This document shows, piece by piece, positions 37,816 through 45,160 of a stretch of 64,000 nucleotides of DNA. Numbering within the stretch: the stretch's first letter is position 1; each line of letters begins with the position of its first letter. A program made the position numbers and the translations under genes. This stretch comes from Stenotrophomonas humi (GTDB taxonomy: Bacteria > Pseudomonadota > Gammaproteobacteria > Xanthomonadales > Xanthomonadaceae): the NCBI RefSeq assembly GCF_001431415.1, contig NZ_LDJI01000011.1:102230-166229 (forward strand), read 5' to 3'. The notes beneath the pieces are model-generated. The model saw only the letters and a list, made by a program, of their open reading frames with translations, searched no databases and had not been told where the DNA came from.

Positions 37816-37834
37816 AATGAGAATTGATAGCAAT
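37816..37834 (-). promoter_or_regulatory. Fur box, first of a pair
   Basis: AATGAGAATTGATAGCAAT, 84 bases upstream of the small APPLA protein and its receptor. Its core ATGAGAATTGATA recurs inverted at 37842-37854. Confidence 0.75.
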
Positions 37835-37837
37835 TGA

Positions 37838-37856
37838 CGAATATCAATTCTCATCG
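37838..37856 (+). promoter_or_regulatory. Fur box, second of a pair, inverted
   Basis: On the minus strand this reads GATGAGAATTGATATTCGT, sharing 13 consecutive bases with the first site in opposite orientation. It overlaps the last codons of the Sel1 gene, so it also could be fortuitous, but the exact 13-base match argues for a cooperative double site. Confidence 0.6.
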
Positions 37857-38569
37857 GATACCAGCGCACGGATGGCCGCGTGTACCGAGCCTGCCAGTTG
37901 TGGGCGGATCTGGGTCAAGAAGGAGGGACTGCCATGTGCCAATGCCTGTTGCAGCCAGTGCACGGCTTCATCGATGTTGCCGGCGGCCAGCAGCAACGAG
38001 GCGTGACTGGCCTGGCCGCGAAAGTCACCGGCCTGTGCCGAGCGCAGGTACCAGCCTGGAGCGGCGCCAGGGTCTGCTGCGACACCGCTGCCTTCCTCCA
38101 GGCAGCGCCCGACCAGATTCATGGATTTGGCGTGCCCGGCCTCGGCCGCCTGCAGGTACAGCGCGTAAGCGGCAGCTTCGTCGCGGCCTACGCCGCGGCC
38201 CGTGGCGAGCAGGTTGGCGAGGTTGTACATGCCCCAGTCGAGCCCGCTGTCGCTTGCCTTGCGATACCAGACCGCCGCCAGTTCGTGATTGACCGGCGTC
38301 CCCTGACCGAGTTCATGGCAGCGGCCGAGCATGTTCATCGCCACGGCCAGCCCGCCGTTGGCAGAGCGCTCGAACCAAGCCATTCCGGTGCCGGCATCCA
38401 ATGTGCGGGCACGGCCTTCCATGCAGGCCTGCCCAAGCAGGAACTGCGCGACGGCATCGCCGTTCTGCGCGCGCTGCTCCAGCTCCTGCATCGCACTGTC
38501 AGGGTCATCGGCCAACTGCTGCAGCAACGTCTGCGGGTCGCGTACCGTGCTGCTCAAGCGTCTGCCCAT
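37844..38569 (-). CDS. Sel1-repeat (TPR-like) protein
   Basis: 241 residues with about five Sel1 helical repeats, e.g. [84 protein letters not shown] and [20 protein letters not shown]. No signal peptide, so probably a cytoplasmic scaffold. ATG 38569 lies inside the end of piuC (16-base overlap), indicating tight coupling in the receptor-piuC-sel1 operon. Sel1 genes next to piuC occur in other gammaproteobacteria, but the task is not known. Confidence 0.88.
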   Translation of the reverse strand: MGRRLSSTVRDPQTLLQQLADDPDSAMQELEQRAQNGDAVAQFLLGQACMEGRARTLDAGTGMAWFERSANGGLAVAMNMLGRCHELGQGTPVNHELAAVWYRKASDSGLDWGMYNLANLLATGRGVGRDEAAAYALYLQAAEAGHAKSMNLVGRCLEEGSGVAADPGAAPGWYLRSAQAGDFRGQASHASLLLAAGNIDEAVHWLQQALAHGSPSFLTQIRPQLAGSVHAAIRALVSDEN

Positions 38570-39246
38570 TGTCGAAGCAGGTTGTGATACACGCCGGTCA
38601 GGCTGACCAGCGACGGGTGTTCGGGGTGATCCTGGGTGAGGCGGCGGATCGACATGTCCATGTCCCACAACAGCCGGCGTTGGCCATCGTCGCGCACCAT
38701 GCTCTGGATCCAGAAGAACGATGCCAGGCGCGCGCCGCGCGTCACCGGCGTGACCTGATGCAGGCTGGTGCCCGGGTACAACACCATATGCCCTGCCGGC
38801 AGCTTCACCCGCTGGTTGCCGTAGGTGTCTTCGATGACCAGTTCGCCGCCGTCATATTCATCCGGGTCGGCCAGAAACAGCGTGGCGGACAGATCGGTGC
38901 GTACCGGCTGCGGATCGTTGGGCCGGCTGATGTGGTCGTAGCGGATCGCATTGTCCACATGGAAGCCGAAGGTCTGGCCTTCGCGATAACAGTTGAACAG
39001 TGGCGGAAATACCCGGCGTGGCAGCGCGGCAGCGAAGAATGTCTGGTTGCGGCCCAGTGCATCGAGAATCATCGAACCCAGGGCGCGTGCGGCCGGATCG
39101 GATTCGGGCAACTGCAGGTTCTGTTTGGCCTGTGCCGACTGATAGCCGGCCGTGGCCTTGCCGTCGGCCCAGCCCGCTTCCTGCAGGCGCTGGCGGGCCA
39201 GTGCCACCTGCTCGCGCGTGAGTACGTCGGGGATGTGCAGCAGCAT
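38554..39246 (-). CDS. piuC: PKHD-type Fe(II)/2-oxoglutarate hydroxylase, PiuC
   Basis: 230-residue dioxygenase of the PiuC/YbiX family. Metal ligands H96 and D98 ([10 protein letters not shown]) and H163 (LHQVTPV) form the 2-His-1-carboxylate triad; R173 in [13 protein letters not shown] fits 2-oxoglutarate binding. The family is consistently found with Fiu/PiuA receptors and is proposed to modify siderophores or their uptake; no substrate is proven. It follows the receptor by 51 bases and overlaps sel1. Confidence 0.92.
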   Translation of the reverse strand: MLLHIPDVLTREQVALARQRLQEAGWADGKATAGYQSAQAKQNLQLPESDPAARALGSMILDALGRNQTFFAAALPRRVFPPLFNCYREGQTFGFHVDNAIRYDHISRPNDPQPVRTDLSATLFLADPDEYDGGELVIEDTYGNQRVKLPAGHMVLYPGTSLHQVTPVTRGARLASFFWIQSMVRDDGQRRLLWDMDMSIRRLTQDHPEHPSLVSLTGVYHNLLRQWADA

Positions 39247-39297
39247 GAGGTTTCCCTTGTGAGCAAAGCCCCCGGCCGGAGCCGGGGGCGGTGGTGC

Positions 39298-41583
39298 TCA
39301 GAACTTGAAGTTGAAGGTCAGGCTTGCCGAGCGGCCCGGTGCGATCGCTGCATAGTGCGAAGCATAGGCCTTGGTGAAGTACACCTTGTCGGTCAGGTTC
39401 TGCACGTTCAGCTGCAGGCTGTAGGTGTCATTGAAGGCATAGCTGGCCATCGCGTCCCATCGGGTGTACGACGGTACCCACTTGGTGTTGGCGGTGTTGC
39501 CGTAGACCTTGTCGACGTAGCTGGCGCCGCCACCGACCGTCAGGCCGCGTACGAACGACGGCGACCACGTGGTCCACACGTTGGCGCTGTGCTTGGCGGT
39601 ATTGGGGAACGCGTTGCCGTTGAGCGGGGACGGCACGTAGGCGCCGTTGACCAAGGCAAAACCGTTGTCCTCAAGCTCTGCATCCAGGTAGGTATAGCCA
39701 CCGAACACCTGCCAGCCTTCAACGATGGTGCCGCTGAAGCCGATTTCAGCACCCTTGACCTTCTTGCTGCCCGCGTTCTGGGTGGTGCCGGCGTCGTTGA
39801 GGACACGGGCATTGTTCATTTCGGTCTGGAAGATGGCGCCGGTCAGCGACAGGCGCTGGTCCAGCAGGTCCCACTTGGTGCCCAGTTCGATGTTGCGGCT
39901 GCGCTGCGGTGCCAGGTCCTTGATCGCGACGGTGATGCCGTCGGCGCCGTCGCCGGCGTCCATGCCCACCGGCGTGGACGAGGTGCCCCACGACAGGTAG
40001 ACGCTGCCGTTGGCCGTCGGCTTGAACACCAGGCCAGCCTGGCCGTTCCAGAACGATTCGGCATTGCGCAGGTCATTGGTGCCGGCAGCAATGGCGGCCG
40101 GGGTCGGGGTGATCAGGCGTGCGTCGTAATCGTCAAAGCGGACGCCCAGGTTCAACAGCCATTGCGGGCTGAACTCCATGGTGTCGAACAGGTAGGCCGA
40201 ACGGGTGCGGTTGGTCTGGCGCACATCCTGTGCCGGGTTGCTGCGGGTGACGGTATGCGAGGCCGACCACGGATCATGCGGCGTCGGATTGGCGAAATCG
40301 GTGCAGTTGTAGCCGGTGCCGGCACCGGTGGTCGGGCAGCTGGTGGTACCGGTGATCGGATTCCAGGTGCCGTTCTTGCCGTTGACCAGGCCAATGTCGT
40401 ACGTGCCGCGGCGGGTCTTCTCTTCCGAGTACTCGATGCCGGCATTGATGTTGTGCTTGATCGCGCCGGTGTTGAACTCGCCGGTCAGGCTGGTCTGGTT
40501 GATGAAGCTCTCGGTGCGTGCCGCGCGGGCATTGGTACGGCGCCACAGGGTGCCGTACAGGTTCGGGTTGCCCTTGCTGTCATCCGGCTGGGTCCACAGA
40601 TAATCGTTGGTGGTACGGCCGAAGCGGGCCACGTTGCGGGCGGTGAATGCACCGAACTCGTGGGACAGGTTGGCGGTGGTGATGTCGGCCTTGGTTTCCT
40701 GGAAGTCGCGGTCAACCAGGCCATAGAAATTGTTGCGGTCCGGCACGATCGGGCTGCCGTCGCCGTTCTTGGACACATTGGCGCCGCTGGTGAACGGGTT
40801 GTTGTACGGGAAGCCACCGGCGTCGGGCAGATCGTCGGTTTCCATGTGGTAATGGCCCAGGGTGAACTGGGTCGGGCCATTCAGGCCCCAGGCAATGGAG
40901 GGTGCGATGCCCCAGCGGCTGACGTTGACTTCATCGCGGCCGGCGATGTCGCTGTCGTGCTTCATCACGTTCACGCGCGCGGCAATGCCGTCGCCGATCA
41001 CGGCATTGGCGTCGACCGTGGCGCGCTGGTAGCTGTCCGTGCCCAGGCCGACCGAGCCCTGCACGAAGTCGCGCAGCTTCGGGGTCTTGCTGACCAGGCT
41101 GATGCTGCCGCCGGCCGAACCGCGGCCGCTGTAAGCCGAGCTCGGCCCCTTCACTACTTCGATCTGCTCGATGGCGAACACTTCGCGGGTCTGGCTGCCG
41201 GCATCGCGCAGGCCATCGACATAGATGTCCGACTGCGAATCGAAGCCACGGATGAAGGGACGGTCACCGGTGGGGTTGCCGCCTTCGCCCGCGCCGAAAG
41301 TGATGCCCGGCACGGTGCGCAGGGCGTCGAGCAGGGTGGTGGCGGCAGTCTGCTCGATGATCTGCTGGGAGATCACCGACACCGACTTGGGCGTATCCAG
41401 CAACGATGCGGTGAACTTGGAAGATTGCAGGCGCGCCTGTTCGGCATGGACATCAACCGCATCCAGTTCGGTGGCCTTGCGCTGTTCGGCACCGCTGTCA
41501 GCAGTGTCGGGCGCGGCGTGGGCGGCCAGCGGGGCCATGGCAAGCAGCAGGGCGGAGGTCAGCGGGGTACGCACAAGGGTCAT
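39298..41583 (-). CDS. TonB-dependent catecholate siderophore receptor, Fiu/PiuA type
   Basis: 761-residue receptor. ATG 41583 begins the signal peptide (MTLVRTPLTS...AHA); the frame is open to 41670 but adds Pro/Arg-rich sequence that would spoil the signal. TonB box-like ELDAVDVHA, plug with TPKSVSVISQQIIEQTAATTLLDALRTVPG and RPFIRGFDSQSDIYVDGLRD, then the barrel, ending in Phe (LTFNFKF). The RGFDSQSDIYVDGLRD plug and following piuC gene identify the Fiu/PiuA group, which imports mono- and di-catechol iron complexes and related antibiotics. A small APPLA-tailed protein and a Fur box lie upstream. Confidence 0.92.
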   Translation of the reverse strand: MTLVRTPLTSALLLAMAPLAAHAAPDTADSGAEQRKATELDAVDVHAEQARLQSSKFTASLLDTPKSVSVISQQIIEQTAATTLLDALRTVPGITFGAGEGGNPTGDRPFIRGFDSQSDIYVDGLRDAGSQTREVFAIEQIEVVKGPSSAYSGRGSAGGSISLVSKTPKLRDFVQGSVGLGTDSYQRATVDANAVIGDGIAARVNVMKHDSDIAGRDEVNVSRWGIAPSIAWGLNGPTQFTLGHYHMETDDLPDAGGFPYNNPFTSGANVSKNGDGSPIVPDRNNFYGLVDRDFQETKADITTANLSHEFGAFTARNVARFGRTTNDYLWTQPDDSKGNPNLYGTLWRRTNARAARTESFINQTSLTGEFNTGAIKHNINAGIEYSEEKTRRGTYDIGLVNGKNGTWNPITGTTSCPTTGAGTGYNCTDFANPTPHDPWSASHTVTRSNPAQDVRQTNRTRSAYLFDTMEFSPQWLLNLGVRFDDYDARLITPTPAAIAAGTNDLRNAESFWNGQAGLVFKPTANGSVYLSWGTSSTPVGMDAGDGADGITVAIKDLAPQRSRNIELGTKWDLLDQRLSLTGAIFQTEMNNARVLNDAGTTQNAGSKKVKGAEIGFSGTIVEGWQVFGGYTYLDAELEDNGFALVNGAYVPSPLNGNAFPNTAKHSANVWTTWSPSFVRGLTVGGGASYVDKVYGNTANTKWVPSYTRWDAMASYAFNDTYSLQLNVQNLTDKVYFTKAYASHYAAIAPGRSASLTFNFKF

Positions 41584-41703
41584 GAGGGGGCTCGAAGGCA
41601 AACAGAAAGAAGGCATCGGCGCAGCAGGCGGACGCAAAAGGAAGAGACGTAACAGGCGAATCGGCTGCACCCGGGACGGGCGCAGCGGAAGACAGCGCAG
41701 GAC

Positions 41704-42132
41704 TCAGGCCAGCGGAGGGGCGTGGCCGGGATTCAGCAGCAGATACGGCGCCGGCGGATAACGGTGCGACCGTTCTAGGGCATGCTGGAGCAGCGTGTCG
41801 GCGGCGGCAGCCACGAACATGCGGGCCGGCGCTGCCACGGGGGCGGTCGTCGGCGGGGCAGGAGTGTCGACAGGGCGTTGGCGCGCGCTGCGGAAGGATT
41901 CGGCGCCCGATTCAGCAATGGCGACAAGATCAGGCAGATCGTCCGGGTGACCCCGGTCGGGGCTGACCAGCACCGGGGCTTGCGCCGCCGATGCGAGGTG
42001 GGCCGTGACCGGCTGGCCGTGGCCCAGCATCGCCCAGGCCAGCAGCATTCCGAACACCAGCATCAGCCACGGCAAACGCTGCCGCACGAAGGCGGTCGGT
42101 CGCTGAATGGCCATGGCGGGCGGGTTGGGCAT
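41704..42132 (-). CDS. Small membrane-anchored protein with APPLA tail, second copy
   Basis: 142 residues, family unknown. ATG 42132 is likely (an upstream start at 42168 is possible). One transmembrane helix (about 21-38, LPWLMLVFGMLLAWAML), then a Pro/Ala-rich periplasmic part ending GHAPPLA. The overall sequence is not clearly similar to the 37325-37732 protein, but the tail, topology, distance to the next receptor (120 bases) and the DNA around the stop codon are shared. It heads the Fiu-type receptor operon behind a Fur-box-like site. Confidence 0.6.
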   Translation of the reverse strand: MPNPPAMAIQRPTAFVRQRLPWLMLVFGMLLAWAMLGHGQPVTAHLASAAQAPVLVSPDRGHPDDLPDLVAIAESGAESFRSARQRPVDTPAPPTTAPVAAPARMFVAAAADTLLQHALERSHRYPPAPYLLLNPGHAPPLA

Positions 42133-42182
42133 GGAATGCAGGGGTACGCGAAGGCATTGCGGATGCAATGGATGCGCATCTT

Positions 42183-42201
42183 ATTGAGAATTGTTTGCGT
42201 T
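42183..42201 (-). promoter_or_regulatory. Fur-box-like site upstream of the Fiu-type receptor unit
   Basis: ATTGAGAATTGTTTGCGTT, about 50 bases before the small protein start, with a further ATTGAGAA half-site at 42208. It matches the other Fur sites of the window in 13 or more positions but the right arm is less perfect. Confidence 0.6.
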
Positions 42202-42349
42202 ATCAATATTGAGAAATAACGGCGCCCGTCCGCAAAGTGGCTGATCAGGGCAGGCCAAATGCGCCTGCCGGCGGGGATGCCGCACTCAGTCGCGCACGCG
42301 GTCAGCGGCGGAGGCGGCTGTGTGCCGAGCTGGCAGCTGGCCGTGGAAA

Positions 42350-42377
42350 CACCGACGCCCCTTGCGGGGCGTCGGGT
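42350..42377 (-). terminator. Terminator after the Rieske gene
   Basis: Arms CCGACGCCCC / GGGGCGTCGG with loop TTGC, 27 bases beyond the Rieske stop codon and followed on the minus strand by TGTTTCC. Confidence 0.65.
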
Positions 42378-42403
42378 GAAGCGTTGATCGCAGGCCGCCT
42401 GAC

Positions 42404-42736
42404 TCAGTCGCGGTCGTCGCGTGACCAGATGCCGCCGTGTTCCCGCTTGACCGGGAACTTGGGTACCGGCGAGTAGGCGGGGGCGCACAGGGCGCGGCCA
42501 TCGCGGATGTCAAAGCGGGCGCTGTGCAGGATGCATTCGATGCTGCCTTCGACCGGGTCGATCACGCCGGAGGACAGTTCAAATTCCTCATGGCTGCATT
42601 GGTCTTCCAGCGCATACAACTCGCCATCCAGGTTGAACACGACCAGCGGCGTGCCGGTGACTTCGTCGAACGCGCTCTTCATTTCGCCGGGCAGCAGTTC
42701 CTCGCTGGCGCAGATGAAGGTCCAGGTTTCGCTCAT
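42404..42736 (-). CDS. Rieske [2Fe-2S] ferredoxin
   Basis: 110-residue soluble Rieske protein. Cluster ligands C47 and H49 (CSH) and C68 and H71 (CILH) are all present. It resembles the ferredoxin subunits of dioxygenases (and NirD), yet no oxygenase or reductase subunit is beside it. It overlaps the GNAT gene by four bases, so the two form a small operon. Partner unknown; supply of electrons to the nearby haem oxygenase or PiuC is conceivable but unsupported. Confidence 0.92.
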   Translation of the reverse strand: MSETWTFICASEELLPGEMKSAFDEVTGTPLVVFNLDGELYALEDQCSHEEFELSSGVIDPVEGSIECILHSARFDIRDGRALCAPAYSPVPKFPVKREHGGIWSRDDRD

Positions 42737-43269
42737 GCCGCAGTCCCCAGCGGCTTCTCCAGCACTTCGAACTGCAGGTCGTCGCGCTTGGGGAGGCCAT
42801 AGCGGGCATCGCCGTACGGGAACGGCTTCTTGATGCCGGTGCGCACGTAACCACGGCGTTCATAGAAGGCGATCAGCTCATCGCGGCAGTCGATCACGGT
42901 CATCTGCATGGTCGGCAGCTGCCATTGCTCGAACGCATGACGCTCGGCCTGCTGCATCACCTGTTTGCCGACGCCGCCACCCTGGGCGGTGGGGCTGACG
43001 GCGAACATGCCGAAATAGCCATGGCCGTCTTCGTCGGCGACATGGCAACAGGCCTGCAACTGGCCATTCTGTTCGGCGATCAGGATGACGCTGCGTGGAC
43101 GGTTGATGTCGGCCAGGATGCCGTCGGCATCAACGCGTTGACCATCCAGTAGGTCGGCTTCGGTGGTCCAGCCCACACGGGACGCATCGCCGCGATAGGC
43201 GGAGGTCACCAGTTCGATCAGGGCCGGGATATCGGTGGCGGTAGCGGTACGGAAGGTCAGCTCGTTCAT
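42733..43269 (-). CDS. GNAT family N-acetyltransferase
   Basis: 178-residue acetyltransferase. The acetyl-CoA loop is QGGGVGKQVM (about 96-105) following the strand FGMFAVSP, and the C-terminal YERRGYVRTGIKKPFPYGD motif is typical of small-substrate GNATs. It begins at ATG 43269 and its stop overlaps the start of the Rieske gene. Substrate unknown. Confidence 0.88.
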   Translation of the reverse strand: MNELTFRTATATDIPALIELVTSAYRGDASRVGWTTEADLLDGQRVDADGILADINRPRSVILIAEQNGQLQACCHVADEDGHGYFGMFAVSPTAQGGGVGKQVMQQAERHAFEQWQLPTMQMTVIDCRDELIAFYERRGYVRTGIKKPFPYGDARYGLPKRDDLQFEVLEKPLGTAA

Positions 43270-43421
43270 GCTCGCATTCTAGAACGGCGGGCGCCGACCG
43301 GGAGGTGCTGGATGCGGAACCGGCGGGAAGTCCGTTCACTTGGCCATTTCCCAGCATGCCATTCCCGCCTGCGTGGAAATGACCATCTGAAAGTGTGTTG
43401 TGGTGTGCGGTATTCCGTCTC

Positions 43422-44555
43422 TCACCGCATGAAGAACTCCACCGGGAATGACAACTCCAGCGGCGCCCTGCGTTCGTCCGGCACGGCAGGCAACGGCGCG
43501 GCACGACGGAAAGTATCCAGTGCCGCCTGGTCCAGCAGCGTCGAGCCGGAGGATTGCTCCAGCGCCAATGCCAACAGGGCGCCATCGCGGGCCAGACTGA
43601 CGCGGACGTGGGCGATGCCCTGCTCGCGGCGCGCGCGCGCGGCGTTGGGATAGCGGCGGTGGCGTTCCAGCTTGGCCATGACCCGGCCCTCCCAGCTGTC
43701 CTTGCCGGGGTCGGCGGCACTGGGGCCGGGCGGCAGTGGCGGGCTGGGTGGTGCCGCCGCGATGGAGGCTTCCTGCTGCTGCGGTGCCAGTGCCTGTTGG
43801 ATCGGTTGCGGTGGCTGCGGCGGCGGAATCACCCAGCGTGCGTCGGTACGGGGCGGCGAGGGCGGTTGTGGCCTCGGTGGCTCGGGCTTCTGCTGCAGGG
43901 CCGAGGCGGCGGTGGAGGGTGTGGGGGCAATGATGTCTTCCAGCGGTTGTTCGGGTGCGCGCGGTGGCAGCATCACCAACTGCGTGCGCTCGCTTGGCTC
44001 GACCACCGGCAACGCTGGCGCCTGTGCGCGGCTCCACAGCAACAAGGCGAAAAGGCCGGCGTGGATCAGCACCGTCACTGTCGCCGCCACGCTGCGGATG
44101 CCGCGTTCGCTACCGGCATGGGTTTGAACAGGACCAATCCCGCGCGGCAACGGGCGCGTGAGCAGGTAGGCGGCGCAGGCGCTCATGCCGATGGCGACCG
44201 TGCTCCACAGCAGCAACGAGGGATGGGCGAAGTACCAGAACGTGGCGAAGCCCAGTGCCATGCCGCCGCAGGCAAAGGCCTTGGCGCGTGCCGACATCGC
44301 ACCCTGTTCGCGCCACAGCCGCAACGGCGGGCCGAACTGCGGATGCTGCAGCAGCCAGCGCTCGAAACGCGGTGATGAGCGCCCGAAGCAGGCAGCCGCC
44401 AGAATCATGAAGATGGTGGTCGGCATCACCGGCAACAGCGCGCCGATGATGCCCAACGCCACCATCACCATGCCCAGCAGCAGATAACCCACACGCACGG
44501 CGCGGTGGCGTCGTGGCATGGACAGCGATGGTGGCGGCGCGAGCGTGGAGTCCAT
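43422..44555 (-). CDS. DUF454-TonB fusion, energy transducer
   Basis: 377 residues in two parts. Residues 14-135 are a DUF454/YbaN membrane domain (YLLLGMVMVALGIIGALLPVMPTTIFMILAAACFGRSSPRFE..WLLQHPQFGPPLRLW). A third hydrophobic helix follows near 150-170 (SVAATVTVLIHAGLFALLLW), then a Pro-rich periplasmic spacer and a TonB C-terminal domain (RHRRYPNAARARREQGIAHVRVSLARDG, with the YP motif). It powers outer-membrane receptors, presumably the haem receptor of this operon. ATG 44555 follows the haem oxygenase stop by one base. The fusion is unusual. Confidence 0.88.
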   Translation of the reverse strand: MDSTLAPPPSLSMPRRHRAVRVGYLLLGMVMVALGIIGALLPVMPTTIFMILAAACFGRSSPRFERWLLQHPQFGPPLRLWREQGAMSARAKAFACGGMALGFATFWYFAHPSLLLWSTVAIGMSACAAYLLTRPLPRGIGPVQTHAGSERGIRSVAATVTVLIHAGLFALLLWSRAQAPALPVVEPSERTQLVMLPPRAPEQPLEDIIAPTPSTAASALQQKPEPPRPQPPSPPRTDARWVIPPPQPPQPIQQALAPQQQEASIAAAPPSPPLPPGPSAADPGKDSWEGRVMAKLERHRRYPNAARARREQGIAHVRVSLARDGALLALALEQSSGSTLLDQAALDTFRRAAPLPAVPDERRAPLELSFPVEFFMR

Positions 44556-44556
44556 C

Positions 44557-45150
44557 TCAGTCGGTGAATGCCTGCTCGACATACCCGTGCACGCGCTGGA
44601 ATGCCTGGGTGGCACCGGCCACCAGGCGTTCTTCCTGTTCGGCGTCCAGCGCATTGCCGTCCAGTGCGTCGGTGAAACGCCGCCAATGACGGGCACGGCC
44701 ATCGGGATGTCCGGCCAGGTGACGGGCGCCATGCGCGGCATCCAGCCCGATGCGGGTGGCCAGCTTGAACAGGATGGCCGCGCCCAGGTTGGAGCCTTCG
44801 ACCACGTACAGCCAGCCCAGTGCCGTTGCCGGATCAATGTCGTCGGTCAACGCAGAACCTTCATCCGCAGGCAATGGTTCGTCCAGGTCGAACAGGTCCT
44901 GCTCCAGTTCGCGCAACCGCTGGCGTTCGACCAGGTCCGGCAGCAGCGCCTGCAGCACCGGCAGCGAGTACAGCACCGCAAGATCGCGATGGAACCGGTA
45001 CTGCACGCGCAGGAAGCGCCGGTAGTTGTCCAGCGAAGCGAACGGATCGCCGCGCATGATGCGCTGGTCCAACCGGTCATGCGTGCCGTGGGTGGCAGCC
45101 TTGAGCCGCCGGCTGCGGCTGGTTGCCAGGAGTGCGGGGGAATCAGACAT
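44557..45150 (-). CDS. hemO: Biliverdin-producing haem oxygenase
   Basis: 197-residue haem oxygenase releasing iron from haem. The proximal ligand is H24 in KAATHGTHDRLD (T-x3-H pattern); the distal helix is LGWLYVVEGSNLGAAIL (about 112-128). Length and motifs agree with bacterial HemO/PigA-type enzymes. It sits between the STN-type receptor (10-base gap) and the DUF454-TonB fusion (1-base gap), making a compact haem-import and degradation operon. The regiochemistry of cleavage cannot be told. Confidence 0.9.
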   Translation of the reverse strand: MSDSPALLATSRSRRLKAATHGTHDRLDQRIMRGDPFASLDNYRRFLRVQYRFHRDLAVLYSLPVLQALLPDLVERQRLRELEQDLFDLDEPLPADEGSALTDDIDPATALGWLYVVEGSNLGAAILFKLATRIGLDAAHGARHLAGHPDGRARHWRRFTDALDGNALDAEQEERLVAGATQAFQRVHGYVEQAFTD

Positions 45151-45160
45151 GCAGGGTTCC

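Noticed and set aside
38401..41652. 1083-codon plus-strand frame
   Set aside because: Longest plus-strand frame of the region, but it is exactly antisense to piuC and the Fiu-type receptor and has no recognisable domain.
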